The notes beneath the pieces are model-generated. The model made no database searches. It worked only from the letters and a program-made list of their open reading frames with translations, and was not told where the DNA came from. From assembly GCA_025465535.1 (NCBI GenBank), contig JAODMY010000015.1:1-64000 (forward strand): a DNA stretch of 64,000 bases. The letters are read 5' to 3'. This document shows, piece after piece, positions 12,030 through 20,604 of this stretch. The position numbers and the translations under genes are program-made. Origin of the DNA: Glaciihabitans sp. GTDB lineage: Bacteria > Actinomycetota > Actinomycetes > Actinomycetales > Microbacteriaceae. The first letter of the stretch is position 1; each line of letters opens with the position of its first letter.

Positions 12030-13226
12030 ATGAGCACAGCTCTGCGTCTCTTCACCTCTGAATCTGTCACCGAGGGTCATCCCGACAAGATCTGCGACCA
12101 GGTCAGCGACAGCATCCTGGATGCGCTCCTCCAGCAGGATCCGCATGCCCGGGTGGCCGTCGAGACGCTCGTCACAACCGGACTCGTGCACGTCGCTGGC
12201 GAGGTCACGACGACCGGTTACGTCGATATTCCGGCGATCGTGCGAAAGCGGATCACCGATATCGGCTACAACTCCTCCGACGTCTGGTTTGATGGTCGCT
12301 CCTGTGGCGTCGAGATTTCGATCGGCGGACAGTCGCCGGACATCGCCCAGGGTGTCAATGCCGCCCAGGAGTCGCGCGAGGAGTCCAGCTCGGACGCGAA
12401 CGACTCCCAGGGTGCGGGCGACCAGGGCATCATGTTCGGGTATGCGACGACCGAGACGCCGCAGTTCATGCCGATTCCGATCTGGCTCGCTCACCGCATG
12501 GCAGAGAAGCTGGCGGACGTGCGCAAGTCGGGCGCCGTCGACTACCTGCGACCCGACGGCAAGACGCAGGTGACGATCGGGTACGACGGCGCGATCCCTC
12601 GCACGATCGACACCGTGGTGGTGTCGACGCAGCACTCGCCGGCCATATCGACCGCCGACCTCCGCGCGCAAATCGAGGAACTCGTCATTCGGCCGATTCT
12701 CGACCCAGTCGAGTTGGACTCGTCGCACGTCAAGGTGCTCATCAACCCGACCGGCGTGTTCCACATCGGTGGCCCGCAGGGGGATGCCGGGCTCACCGGC
12801 CGCAAGATCATCGTCGACACCTATGGTGGCGCGGCCCGCCACGGCGGGGGAGCCTTCAGCGGAAAGGATCCGTCGAAGGTCGACCGCTCCGCGGCGTATG
12901 CCCTCCGCTGGGTCGCCAAGAATGCCGTGGCCGCCGGCCTCGCCGATCGGCTCGAGGTGCAGGTCGCGTACGCGATCGGCAAGGCCGCGCCCGTCGGCCT
13001 GTACGTCGAGAGCTTCGGCACGGGGCACGTGGACGACGAGACGATCATCGGCGCGATCCGCGAGGTGTTCGACCTGCGCCCCGCGAGCATCATCCGCGAG
13101 CTCGATCTGCTTCGTCCGATTTACGCGCAGACCGCGACTTACGGCCACTTCGGCCGTGAGCTGCCCGACTTCGGGTGGGAGCGCCTCGATCGGGTCGACG
13201 CCCTGCGCGGCGCAGCCAAGCTCTAG
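12030..13226 (+). CDS. metK: S-adenosylmethionine synthetase
   Basis: MetK makes S-adenosylmethionine from methionine and ATP. N-terminal [17 protein letters not shown], the [12 protein letters not shown] signature near residue 130, and [16 protein letters not shown] are diagnostic. A Ser/Glu/Asp-rich stretch ([13 protein letters not shown]) just before GAGDQG looks slightly expanded. ATG 12030 has only a weak Shine-Dalgarno, and no SAM riboswitch is visible in the 37-bp leader. Placement between coaBC and priA is standard for Actinobacteria. Confidence 0.97.
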   Translation: MSTALRLFTSESVTEGHPDKICDQVSDSILDALLQQDPHARVAVETLVTTGLVHVAGEVTTTGYVDIPAIVRKRITDIGYNSSDVWFDGRSCGVEISIGGQSPDIAQGVNAAQESREESSSDANDSQGAGDQGIMFGYATTETPQFMPIPIWLAHRMAEKLADVRKSGAVDYLRPDGKTQVTIGYDGAIPRTIDTVVVSTQHSPAISTADLRAQIEELVIRPILDPVELDSSHVKVLINPTGVFHIGGPQGDAGLTGRKIIVDTYGGAARHGGGAFSGKDPSKVDRSAAYALRWVAKNAVAAGLADRLEVQVAYAIGKAAPVGLYVESFGTGHVDDETIIGAIREVFDLRPASIIRELDLLRPIYAQTATYGHFGRELPDFGWERLDRVDALRGAAKL

Positions 13227-13228
13227 CC

Positions 13229-15400
13229 ATGACGGCGGCGCCGGGGGAGACGATCGCCGGGACGACCGCCGAGACACTGGCAGCGGCAGTGCCAGCGTCC
13301 AATGAGGCAGTGCCGGCACTGGCAGCGGCGCCAACTTCGGCGGCGATCGCGCGTGTGATGGTGGATTCGCCGGTGCCGCAGCTCGACCGCCTCTTCGACT
13401 ATCGGGTTCCCGAGGAACTGCGGGGCGACATCCGGCTGGGGGTTCGGGTTCGGGTTCCGCTGCGATCCGCCGGGCGGGTAGCCGACGGCTATGTCGTGGA
13501 ACTCGTCGACCAGGGTGACTACACCGGGGTTCTCAGCGACGTTGAAGGCTTGGTTTCGGCGGTTCCCGTGCTGGCACCGGAGGTCGCAATTCTCGCGCGC
13601 AGGGCCGCGGACCGAGCCGCGGGGTCGGCCATCGATGTCGTCCGCGTTGCCGTTCCCGGCCGCCAGGCGCGGGTCGAGAAGGCGTGGCTGGCCGCGGATC
13701 GGCCTTCGCCGCTGCCGCGGGTGACCGCGCCGACGATTTCGGGATACGCGGCGGGACGGATCGAGTCCGCCGTGGCCGAGGGTGCGCGGCTGGCCGTCGA
13801 CGCGATTCCCACCGTCACACGTGTGGTCGCCCTGCCGAAGGCGGGGCCGAGCGCGCAGGCAGGGCCGGACACAGAATTGGGCACAGAATTGGGCAGAGAG
13901 GTCTGGGTCGGCCACTGGGCCGTGACGATGGCGGCCGCGGCCGCTGGATGCCTCGCGGCGGGCAAGTCCGCCATCCTCGCCGTCCCCGACTATCGCGATC
14001 AGGAGCAGTTGACGTCCGCACTCGAGGCGATTCTGCCCGCTGAGCGCATCGTGCGGCTCGACGCCCGCCAGTCGAATCCGGATCGCTATCGCGCGTTCCT
14101 GCGCTGTCTGGACAGCGGGGGCGATCAATCCAGCGATGCGCTCGTGATCGTCGGCAACCGCTCCGTCGTGTATGCGCCGGCCGCGAATCTCGGGTTGATC
14201 GCGATCTGGGATGACGGTGACCCGCTACACAGCGAGCCGCTCGCGCCGTACGTTCACACCCGGGATGCAGCCCTGCTCCGACAGGAACAGCAGGGCTGCG
14301 CGCTGCTGTTCGTCGGACACTCGCGAAGCACAGAGGTCGAGAGGCTGGTCGAGGTCGGCTGGGTCGCATCGGTTTCACCGGCGCCTCTCGTTCTGCCCAA
14401 GGTCATCCCGACGGTGCAGCAGTCTTCGACGGATCGCCTCGCGGCCCAGGCTCGCATCCCCTCGAGCGCGTGGAGCGCCGCCCGGACCGCGCTCGAGAGC
14501 GGTCCCGTGCTTGTCCAGGTCGCGCGCCCCGGATATGCGCCGAGGCTCGCCTGCGTTGACTGCGGCCAGTCCGCGCGCTGCCTCCGCTGCGAGGGGCCGC
14601 TCGCCCAAAAATCGGCCCGGTCGATTCCCGCGTGTGCGTGGTGTGGGGCGCTGGCCGCCGACTGGCGGTGCGAGAACTGCGAGGGGACGAGGTTGCGCTT
14701 CGTCGGAACGGGTGCGACTCGCACCGCGGAAGATCTCGGACGAGCCTTCCCCGGTGTGCGGGTCATCATCGCCGATGGCGAGCGGCACATCATGTCAATC
14801 GGGCCGGAGCCTGCGCTGGTGATCGCGACTCGTGGCGCGGAGCCGGTCGCGGCGGGCGGGTACCGAGCCATCCTGCTTCTCGATGGCGAACGGATGGTGG
14901 CGAGGGAGAGCCTGCGGGTCGCGGAAGACTGCCTGCGCTGGTGGTCCAACGCGACCGCCCTCGCCGCGCGCGGGGCCCCCACCTACCTCGTGGGGGTTGG
15001 CGGGGCACTGGCTTCGGCCCTCTCCACCTGGCGACACGCAGACTTCGCGAGGGCGGAACTCGCCGACCGGAGGAGACTGCGGTTTCCGCCCGCCATCCGC
15101 GTTGCGACGGTGACCGGCACGCTCGAAGCGGTCGCCACAGCGGTTGCGGCCGCGACGATTCCGGCGGGATCGATTCCCGTTGCGGATATCCTCGGCCCGG
15201 TGGATACCGGGCCGGGCACGGTTCGCACGATTGTTCGTTTCGATTACTCCGCGGGGGCAGAGATCGCGTCGACGCTACGCGCCGAGATCATCCGAAGCTC
15301 GACGAACCGAAGGCGGGCCATCGCTGCGAAGGGTGCTGGCGGAGCAGCCACGCCGAACCTGCGCGTGCGTTTCGACGACACAGAGCCGTTTCTGGAGTAG
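13229..15400 (+). CDS. priA: PriA-like primosomal protein, helicase motifs degenerate
   Basis: Homologue of the replication-restart protein PriA, 723 residues. The N-terminal 3'-DNA-binding region (VDSPVPQLDRLFDYRVPEEL) and a zinc-binding block with paired cysteines (about residues 440-495: CVDCG, CLRCEG, CAWCG, CENC) are kept. The helicase signatures are not. The Walker A position reads AAGKSAI near residue 243 without the expected GxTGSGKT, and the DEEH box is replaced by WDDGD. It is probably not an ATP-driven helicase, as is usual in actinobacterial PriA. ATG 13229, 2 bp after metK, is preferred over an upstream frame extension that overlaps metK. The N-terminal 40 residues are Ala-rich and repetitive. 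Confidence 0.9.
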   Translation: MTAAPGETIAGTTAETLAAAVPASNEAVPALAAAPTSAAIARVMVDSPVPQLDRLFDYRVPEELRGDIRLGVRVRVPLRSAGRVADGYVVELVDQGDYTGVLSDVEGLVSAVPVLAPEVAILARRAADRAAGSAIDVVRVAVPGRQARVEKAWLAADRPSPLPRVTAPTISGYAAGRIESAVAEGARLAVDAIPTVTRVVALPKAGPSAQAGPDTELGTELGREVWVGHWAVTMAAAAAGCLAAGKSAILAVPDYRDQEQLTSALEAILPAERIVRLDARQSNPDRYRAFLRCLDSGGDQSSDALVIVGNRSVVYAPAANLGLIAIWDDGDPLHSEPLAPYVHTRDAALLRQEQQGCALLFVGHSRSTEVERLVEVGWVASVSPAPLVLPKVIPTVQQSSTDRLAAQARIPSSAWSAARTALESGPVLVQVARPGYAPRLACVDCGQSARCLRCEGPLAQKSARSIPACAWCGALAADWRCENCEGTRLRFVGTGATRTAEDLGRAFPGVRVIIADGERHIMSIGPEPALVIATRGAEPVAAGGYRAILLLDGERMVARESLRVAEDCLRWWSNATALAARGAPTYLVGVGGALASALSTWRHADFARAELADRRRLRFPPAIRVATVTGTLEAVATAVAAATIPAGSIPVADILGPVDTGPGTVRTIVRFDYSAGAEIASTLRAEIIRSSTNRRRAIAAKGAGGAATPNLRVRFDDTEPFLE
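13871..13896 (+). repeat. 12-bp tandem duplication inside priA
   Basis: acagaattgggc at 13871-13882 and again at 13883-13894, followed by aga. It encodes TELG twice (DTELGTELGREVW). In frame, identical copies, in a linker before the helicase-like core. Confidence 0.9.
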
Positions 15401-15440
15401 CCGCCGCGCTCGGCCGGACTCGCGCACGTCGCGGGCGAGA

Positions 15441-15497
15441 GCCGGGGTCGTGGAGAATAGCCGGGGTCGTGGGGAATAGCCGGGGTCGTAGAGAATA
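15441..15497 (+). repeat. Three 19-bp tandem units between priA and fmt
   Basis: gccggggtcgtggagaata (15441-15459), gccggggtcgtggggaata (15460-15478), gccggggtcgtagagaata (15479-15497). The unit is not a multiple of 3. The gagaat of the third copy (15491-15496) lies 6 bp before the fmt ATG, the spacing seen for -10 elements of other genes here, so the array may multiply a -10-like element. Confidence 0.95.
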
Positions 15498-15502
15498 GAG
15501 GG

Positions 15503-16432
15503 ATGCCACCGCTCTCGATCGTCTTCGCTGGAAGCCCGGAGGCGGCGGTTCCGAGTCTCCGTCGGATCGCGGCGAGCGAGCACACCATCGCGGCCGTCCT
15601 GACGCGTGAGGATTCTCCGCAGGGCCGCCGCGGCATCCTCACTCCAACGCCCGTCGCGCAAGCCGCCGATGAACTCGGGCTTCCCGTCATCAGGGCCAAT
15701 CGGCTTGCTGGGGCCGCGACGGAGGCGATCGGCGACATCCAGCCAGACCTCGGCGTGATCGTTGCCTATGGCGGTCTCGTTCGTCAGCCGCTCCTCTCAA
15801 CGCCTCGCCTCGGCTGGATCAACCTGCACTTCTCGCTTCTGCCGCGCTGGCGTGGGGCCGCGCCGGTGCAGCGCGCGATCATCGCGGGAGACGACCTGAC
15901 GGGCGCGACCGTCTTCCAACTCGTCCCAGAGCTCGACGCCGGTGACGTGTTCGGCCAGTTCACCCAGCCGATCGGCGCGCACGAGACCGCGGGTCACCTG
16001 CTCGAGTCCCTCTCCGAGACGGGTGCCGAACTGCTGTTGCGCGTGATCGAGAACCTGGCCAGCGGCGAAGCACGTGCCGATGCGCAGGTTGGCGACGTGA
16101 CGCTCGCTCCGAAGCTCACCCTCGAGGACGGCCGGATCGACTGGTCGAGGTCCGCAATCGACGTGGTCAACCTGGTTCGCGGAGTCACTCCCGAGCCTGG
16201 TGCCTACACGACGCTCGACGAGGCACGCGTCAAGATTCTCGATGCGTCGATTGCGCGCGATGCCCCACGATCCGCGCCCGGAACGCTCTCGCTCGAGGGA
16301 CGTCGGCTCCTGATCGGAACGGGGACGGATCCGGTCGAGCTCGCCACGGTGCAACCCGCCGGTAAGAAGGCGATGTCCGCGGCCGACTGGTGGCGCGGAC
16401 GACCAGCCGGCGGAAGCGCGGTGGCATCGTGA
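15503..16432 (+). CDS. fmt: Methionyl-tRNA formyltransferase
   Basis: Fmt formylates initiator Met-tRNA with 10-formyl-tetrahydrofolate. The N-terminal formyltransferase domain holds FAGSPEAAVPSLR and the catalytic block NLHFSLLPRWRGAAPVQRAI near residue 108 (Asn/His) with the following DAGD. The C-terminal OB-like domain starts near 205 (DWSRSAIDVVNLVRG). Length 309 is normal. No Shine-Dalgarno stands out (aatagaggg before ATG 15503). GTGA overlap with rsmB downstream. Confidence 0.96.
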   Translation: MPPLSIVFAGSPEAAVPSLRRIAASEHTIAAVLTREDSPQGRRGILTPTPVAQAADELGLPVIRANRLAGAATEAIGDIQPDLGVIVAYGGLVRQPLLSTPRLGWINLHFSLLPRWRGAAPVQRAIIAGDDLTGATVFQLVPELDAGDVFGQFTQPIGAHETAGHLLESLSETGAELLLRVIENLASGEARADAQVGDVTLAPKLTLEDGRIDWSRSAIDVVNLVRGVTPEPGAYTTLDEARVKILDASIARDAPRSAPGTLSLEGRRLLIGTGTDPVELATVQPAGKKAMSAADWWRGRPAGGSAVAS

Positions 16433-17874
16433 GCGCACAACAGGGTCGGCCGCAACAGGGAGGGGCGCAACAGGGTCGGCCACAACAGAGTCGGCAAAAG
16501 CCGGCCAGCATTCAGCCAGCCCGGCGCATCGCGCTGGATGTGATCATGGCGGTCCGCGAATCGGATGCCTACGCCAACCTCCTTCTGCCGGTCCGGATCG
16601 AGCGAGCCCGCCTGTCCGAAGCGGATGCCGGCCTCACCACCGAGCTGACCTACGGCACCCTGCGCCTGCGCGGTTACTACGACCGGGTCATCGAGCTCGC
16701 GGCCAATCGGCCCGCAGCGGACATCGATCCGGCCATTCTCGACGTGCTCCGGCTCGCCTGCCACCAGCTCCTGTCCATGCGGGTCGCCCAGCACGCCGCG
16801 GTCGATGAAGCCGTCTCGCTTGCGAAGACGGTCGGATCCAATTCGGCGACCGGTTTCGTGAACGGCGTCCTTCGCACGATCACGCGAACCCCGGCCGACG
16901 TCTGGCACGAGCGGGCGCTGGCGAGCGCGAAGACCGATGACGAGCGCCTCTCGCTCGAGTTCTCGCACCCGCAGTGGGTCATCCGTTCGTTCCGGCAGTC
17001 GCTCGCGGCCGAGGACCGCGAGGATGAGCTCGAGCAGCTTCTCGCCGCAGACAACATTCCACCGCATGTCAGCATCACGGCTCTGCCGGGTGAGTCGAGC
17101 GTTGCGGAACTGGACGCCCACGAGAGCGAGTATTCGCCCGTCGGCGCCACGCTCGATCGAGGCGATCCGGCGAAGCTTGACGCGGTGCGCCACGGAACGG
17201 CGCGCGTCCAGGACGAGGGCTCGCAGCTCGCGGCTCTCGCCCTCAGCCGCGCTCGGCCGGTCGCCGCTGGCGAGCTGTGGCTCGACCTGTGCGCGGGGCC
17301 GGGTGGGAAGGCGGCGCTACTGGCCGCGGAAGCCAGGGTCGGTGGCGCAACCCTCATTGCCAATGAACTCGTGCCGGCCCGAGCGCAGTTGGTGCGCAAT
17401 GCGCTCCAGGTGTTCGAGCCAGCGCCCGAGGTGTGGGAGATCGACGGTACCTCGATCGGCGACACCCACCCCGAACGCTTCGACCGCATCCTGCTCGACG
17501 CTCCGTGCACCGGTCTGGGGGCGCTTCGCCGACGGCCGGAGGCGCGTTGGCGCAAGCAGCCGAAGGATGTCGCGGACCTCGCCGAGCTGCAGCTGCGACT
17601 CCTTCGCTCCGCGGTCAGAGCCCTCAAGCCCGGGGGCATCCTCGCCTACGTCACCTGCTCTCCGCACCTCGGTGAGACACGCGTCGCCGTGCAGTCCGTT
17701 TTGCGGCGGGACGGCTCGCTGCGGGCGATCGACACCCCGGAGGTACTGCGCGGCGTGACGCGGGTCCCGCTCGATCTGCCCGAGGCCGAGCACGTACAGC
17801 TGTGGCCGCATCGGCACGGCACCGACGCGATGTTCATCCAGCTAATCGAGAAGCTGGATGAATCAGCAGAGTGA
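16429..17874 (+). CDS. rsmB: 16S rRNA (cytosine-5) methyltransferase, RsmB/Fmu family
   Basis: SAM-dependent m5C methyltransferase acting on 16S rRNA. An N-terminal NusB-like domain covers about residues 25-155 (PARRIALDVIMAVRE). The Rossmann methyltransferase domain has LCAGPGGKAALLA near 286, DAPCTGLGALRRRPE near 356 and the second Cys in YVTCSPHLGET near 405. GTG 16429 overlapping the fmt stop (GTGA) is preferred to the GTG at 16390. The first 22 codons are a low-complexity Gln/Gly/Arg repeat with no counterpart expected in the family. Confidence 0.93.
   Translation: MSAQQGRPQQGGAQQGRPQQSRQKPASIQPARRIALDVIMAVRESDAYANLLLPVRIERARLSEADAGLTTELTYGTLRLRGYYDRVIELAANRPAADIDPAILDVLRLACHQLLSMRVAQHAAVDEAVSLAKTVGSNSATGFVNGVLRTITRTPADVWHERALASAKTDDERLSLEFSHPQWVIRSFRQSLAAEDREDELEQLLAADNIPPHVSITALPGESSVAELDAHESEYSPVGATLDRGDPAKLDAVRHGTARVQDEGSQLAALALSRARPVAAGELWLDLCAGPGGKAALLAAEARVGGATLIANELVPARAQLVRNALQVFEPAPEVWEIDGTSIGDTHPERFDRILLDAPCTGLGALRRRPEARWRKQPKDVADLAELQLRLLRSAVRALKPGGILAYVTCSPHLGETRVAVQSVLRRDGSLRAIDTPEVLRGVTRVPLDLPEAEHVQLWPHRHGTDAMFIQLIEKLDESAE
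16435..16494 (+). repeat. 30-bp tandem duplication (nested 15-bp) at the rsmB N terminus
   Basis: Codons 3-12 and 13-22 of rsmB encode AQQGRPQQGG and AQQGRPQQSR. Each half splits again into two 15-bp pieces (AQQGR/PQQGG). In frame, adding an N-terminal tail to RsmB. Confidence 0.9.
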
Positions 17875-17875
17875 G

Positions 17876-17881
17876 TAGGTT
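17876..17881 (+). promoter_or_regulatory. Candidate -10 (TAGGTT) of a leaderless rpe transcript
   Basis: TAGGTT ends 6 bp before the rpe ATG (17888), and no Shine-Dalgarno is present. This fits a transcript starting at or next to the start codon. No convincing -35. Confidence 0.45.
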
Positions 17882-17887
17882 CGAGAC

Positions 17888-18547
17888 ATGAGAATCAACC
17901 CGAGCATCCTTTCCGCGGACTTCGCGAACTTCGAGTCGGAGTTGCAGCGGGTCGCGGCAGCCGACCTCATCCACGTCGACATCATGGACAACCATTTCGT
18001 GCCGAACCTCACGTTCGGACTTCCCATGGTCCAGCGCCTGCAACAGGTCACACCCAAGCCGCTCGACGTGCACCTGATGATCGACGACCCGGAGCGCTGG
18101 GCGCCCGGATACGCCGAGGCCGGCGCGTACTCTGTCACCTTTCATGCCGAGGCGACCGGCGACTCCGTCGGACTCGCGCGCAGGCTGCGTTCGATCGGCG
18201 CGCGGGCGGGCATTGCCCTGAAGCCTGGGACGGATGTCATGGACTACCTCGAAATCCTCGGCGAGTTCGACCAGGTGTTGGTCATGACGGTCGAGCCCGG
18301 ATTCGGCGGCCAGTCGTTCATGGAGTCGACCATGCCGAAGCTTGTCGCTCTGCGGGAGGTCGTCACAAAGACCGGACTCGATGTCTGGTTGCAGGTGGAT
18401 GGCGGCATCAACGAGAAGACCATCGGAATCGCCGCCGAGGCCGGTGCCGACACCTTCGTCGCGGGATCGAGCGTCTTCGGTTCCGATAATCCGGCCGCGG
18501 CCATCACGACGCTGCGTGAACTCGCGCGAGCACACACCCACGCGTAG
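17888..18547 (+). CDS. rpe: Ribulose-phosphate 3-epimerase
   Basis: Interconverts ribulose 5-phosphate and xylulose 5-phosphate in the pentose phosphate pathway. TIM barrel with NPSILSADFANFE at the N terminus, HVDIMDNHFVPNLTFG (metal and catalytic residues), VMTVEPGFGGQSF, and DGGINEKTI. Length 219 is standard. The stop TAG is the first of a tandem series. Confidence 0.97.
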   Translation: MRINPSILSADFANFESELQRVAAADLIHVDIMDNHFVPNLTFGLPMVQRLQQVTPKPLDVHLMIDDPERWAPGYAEAGAYSVTFHAEATGDSVGLARRLRSIGARAGIALKPGTDVMDYLEILGEFDQVLVMTVEPGFGGQSFMESTMPKLVALREVVTKTGLDVWLQVDGGINEKTIGIAAEAGADTFVAGSSVFGSDNPAAAITTLRELARAHTHA

Positions 18548-18591
18548 CCGATGCTGTGTAGTCGAGTGCTGTGTAGCCGAGTGCTGTGCAG
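18545..18591 (+). repeat. 14-15 bp tandem array carrying the rpe stop codon
   Basis: After the stop TAG (18545-18547) come ccgatgctgtgtag (18548-18561), tcgagtgctgtgtag (18562-18576) and ccgagtgctgtgcag (18577-18591). Two of the three extra units end in TAG and the last in CAG. Confidence 0.9.
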
Positions 18592-18621
18592 TTGCGTTCG
18601 CAGTCGTGCTTGACTTGTCCT

Positions 18622-18990
18622 ATGACTGATAAGACCAAGCCAGAAATTGATTTCCACGAGGGCCCCGAGCCGACAGACCTCGTCATCAGGGACATCGAAA
18701 TCGGAACCGGCGCCGAGGCGACCCCCGGCGCGACCGTCGACGTGCACTACCTCGGCGTCGACTTCGAGTCCGGCGAGGAGTTCGACTCGAGCTGGGGCCG
18801 CGGCCAGTCGATCTCGTTTCCGCTGTCCGGCCTGATCAAGGGCTGGCAGGATGGCATCCCCGGCATGAAGGTCGGCGGTCGCCGCGAGCTCATTTGCCCG
18901 CCGCACCTCGCCTACGGACCCGCCGGCGGAGGACACCGTCTCTCCGGCCGCACCCTGACGTTCGTGATCGACCTTTTGGGCGTTAAGTAA
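18622..18990 (+). CDS. FKBP-type peptidyl-prolyl cis-trans isomerase
   Basis: A single FKBP domain of 122 residues without signal peptide, therefore cytoplasmic. Typical FKBP features: VDVHYLGVDFESGEEFDSSWGRGQSISFPL, then LIKGWQDGIPGMKVGGRRELICPPHLAYG and the final FVIDLLGVK. ATG 18622 is preferred because the family N terminus (KPEIDFHEGPEPTDL) follows; the frame is open a further 12 codons upstream. The stop TAA starts a repeat shared with convergent moeA. Confidence 0.93.
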   Translation: MTDKTKPEIDFHEGPEPTDLVIRDIEIGTGAEATPGATVDVHYLGVDFESGEEFDSSWGRGQSISFPLSGLIKGWQDGIPGMKVGGRRELICPPHLAYGPAGGGHRLSGRTLTFVIDLLGVK

Positions 18991-19035
18991 GCAGCCGTTA
19001 AGTAAGGAACCGTCAAGTAGGCAGCCGTCAAGTAG
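18981..19035. repeat. 15-bp tandem array shared by the FKBP and moeA stop codons
   Basis: cgttaagtaa (FKBP stop 18988-18990) is followed by gcagccgttaagtaa (18991-19005), ggaaccgtcaagtag (19006-19020) and gcagccgtcaagtag (19021-19035). On the plus strand each unit ends in an in-frame stop. On the minus strand each unit also holds a stop in the moeA frame; the one used is TGA at 19030-19028. No terminator hairpin separates these convergent genes. Confidence 0.95.
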
Positions 19036-20305
19036 GCCAGGGAAAGCCAATAGTTTCTGCGGTCTCGCCGACGCGGACGCCGTCGCCTGGCACAACCAGG
19101 ACCCCGTTCGCGTCGGCGAGGCCGCGCATCATCCCTGAACCACTCCAACCGTTGGGCACGGCGACGTCATCGACGAGGCGATACGGCATGAGCATGCTCG
19201 TGCCGTATCGCCCGGCGATGTCGACCGCAACGGCTACGGATCCGGTGCTCGGTTGACGGCGACCGCCGAGTGCGGCAAGAAGTGGCGCCGCCAGGGTCAG
19301 CATCCCCATCATGGCGGCGAGCGGATTTCCCGGGAGGCAGGTCACGAAGCGACCGTCGGGCAGCCTCGCGAGCAGGCTCGGACCACCGGGACGCATCGCC
19401 ACCCCGTCGATGATGAACTCCGCGTCGAGTTCGCGCAGCACCCCACGAAGGTGATCGGCGGCAGAATCTCCCGTTCCGCCGGTCGTGATGACGACCTGTG
19501 TGCGGGTTTGTTCGGGGCTGGTTTGCTCTGTGCCGGTCTGTTCTGTGCCGGTCTGTTTGGAGCTGCTCTGTTTGGAGCCGCCCTGCCCGAGGGCTGCGAG
19601 CGTCGCGGCGGGATCGTCGCCGATCCGCTGTCGTGAGACGACCCTGCCACCGAGCATGCGAACGAACGCGGGCAGCTGCGGGCCGAAACTGTCACGCACC
19701 TGTCCCGGCCGCGGCCGCCCCGATTGGATCACCTCGTCGCCCGTGAACAGCATCGCGACCCGGGGTTCGGCGACGACCTCCAGGATGTCGTGTCCCGCGA
19801 TCGCCGCAAGAGCGACGTGGGCGGGATTGAGAAGCGTGCCGGCACGGATCACCGTGTCGTCCCTCGCCGCCTCCTCACCAGCTGGCCGGATGTGCTTGCC
19901 CTCCTGCGGTTCGTCGGCGGCTGCCGCGACGCCCCTGGTGAGGAATCGTGGCAGCGATGATGAGGCCGAAACCGTCGCATTCTCGCTCCGGAGAACGCCG
20001 CGTGTGCCCGGGGGAATCAGGCCGCCGGTAACGACCACGGTGGCGTGGCCGGGCCGGAGGGATGATGCGGCGGCATCTTCCGGCTCGACGATCTTCCATG
20101 GCGCCTCCCCGGCGACCGCCCATCCATCCATGGCGGACGACGAATAGTGCGGCAGTTCGTAGAGCGTGCGAACCTCTTGCGCCAGGATCCGCCCGACCGC
20201 TGCGTCGATCGAGACAGACTCGGCCGGGAGAGTGGATGCCGCGGCGAAACTCCGGGCACAAGCGCTGTGCCATTCAACCGCCTGTCGACGAATGGGTCGC
20301 GTCAC
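19028..20305 (-). CDS. moeA: Molybdopterin molybdotransferase MoeA
   Basis: MoeA inserts molybdate into adenylated molybdopterin. 425 residues: the SSAMDGWAV motif, MLFTGDEVI, VVITTGGTGDSAAD and CLPGNPLAAMMGM follow in the expected order. The start GTG at 20305 overlaps the stop of DUF6457 (GTGA). The frame continues upstream, but that extension is Arg-rich and non-conserved. Just before the TTGGTG molybdopterin-binding segment, a tandem insertion encodes five related 5-residue units (TGTEQ type), lengthening a loop. Same strand and coupling as mobA, so one Moco operon. Confidence 0.94.
   Translation of the reverse strand: MTRPIRRQAVEWHSACARSFAAASTLPAESVSIDAAVGRILAQEVRTLYELPHYSSSAMDGWAVAGEAPWKIVEPEDAAASSLRPGHATVVVTGGLIPPGTRGVLRSENATVSASSSLPRFLTRGVAAAADEPQEGKHIRPAGEEAARDDTVIRAGTLLNPAHVALAAIAGHDILEVVAEPRVAMLFTGDEVIQSGRPRPGQVRDSFGPQLPAFVRMLGGRVVSRQRIGDDPAATLAALGQGGSKQSSSKQTGTEQTGTEQTSPEQTRTQVVITTGGTGDSAADHLRGVLRELDAEFIIDGVAMRPGGPSLLARLPDGRFVTCLPGNPLAAMMGMLTLAAPLLAALGGRRQPSTGSVAVAVDIAGRYGTSMLMPYRLVDDVAVPNGWSGSGMMRGLADANGVLVVPGDGVRVGETAETIGFPWPT
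19509..19583 (-). repeat. Five 15-bp tandem units inside moeA
   Basis: Plus-strand units at 19509-19523, 19524-19538 (tgctctgtgccggtc), 19539-19553 (tgttctgtgccggtc), 19554-19568 (tgtttggagctgctc) and 19569-19583. In MoeA they read KQ/EQ-ending pentapeptides (TGTEQ, TSPEQ and so on), polar and in frame. Confidence 0.95.
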
Positions 20306-20604
20306 GCCGGATCGCTCGGTCGTCGTTCGGCAGCGAGCGTGCGGGCGATCGCCGCAGCTCGGGCGAACGCCTCGTTCGCCGTGACCGAGCCGCCGGCAGT
20401 GGCAAGCCCCGCCGCGTAGCCGACAAGGAATGTCGTCAGCGGCGCTGCTGGTCGAACGACAGAGTGCGCCGCAATCCCGGCGAGCCCGAGCACGGCGTCG
20501 ATGTCGACCTCGAACTCTTCGATTTGCAGAGCGGTGACCAGTTCGCCGCTCCACTCGGCGAGGATCGCGTTCTGGTCTGCATCCGCTGACTCCCGGTCGG
20601 TCAT
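20302..20604 (-). CDS. DUF6457 small protein of the molybdenum-cofactor operon
   Basis: A 100-residue protein, predicted mostly helical, without signal peptide. The core LAEWSGELVTALQIEEFEVDIDAVLGLAGIAAHSVVRPAAPLTTFLVGYAAGLA fits the DUF6457 family, found almost only beside mobA/moeA genes in Actinobacteria. It overlaps mobA (ATGA) and moeA (GTGA), so the three are translationally coupled. Likely a Moco accessory or scaffold factor; no activity is known to me. Confidence 0.8.
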   Translation of the reverse strand: MTDRESADADQNAILAEWSGELVTALQIEEFEVDIDAVLGLAGIAAHSVVRPAAPLTTFLVGYAAGLATAGGSVTANEAFARAAAIARTLAAERRPSDPA

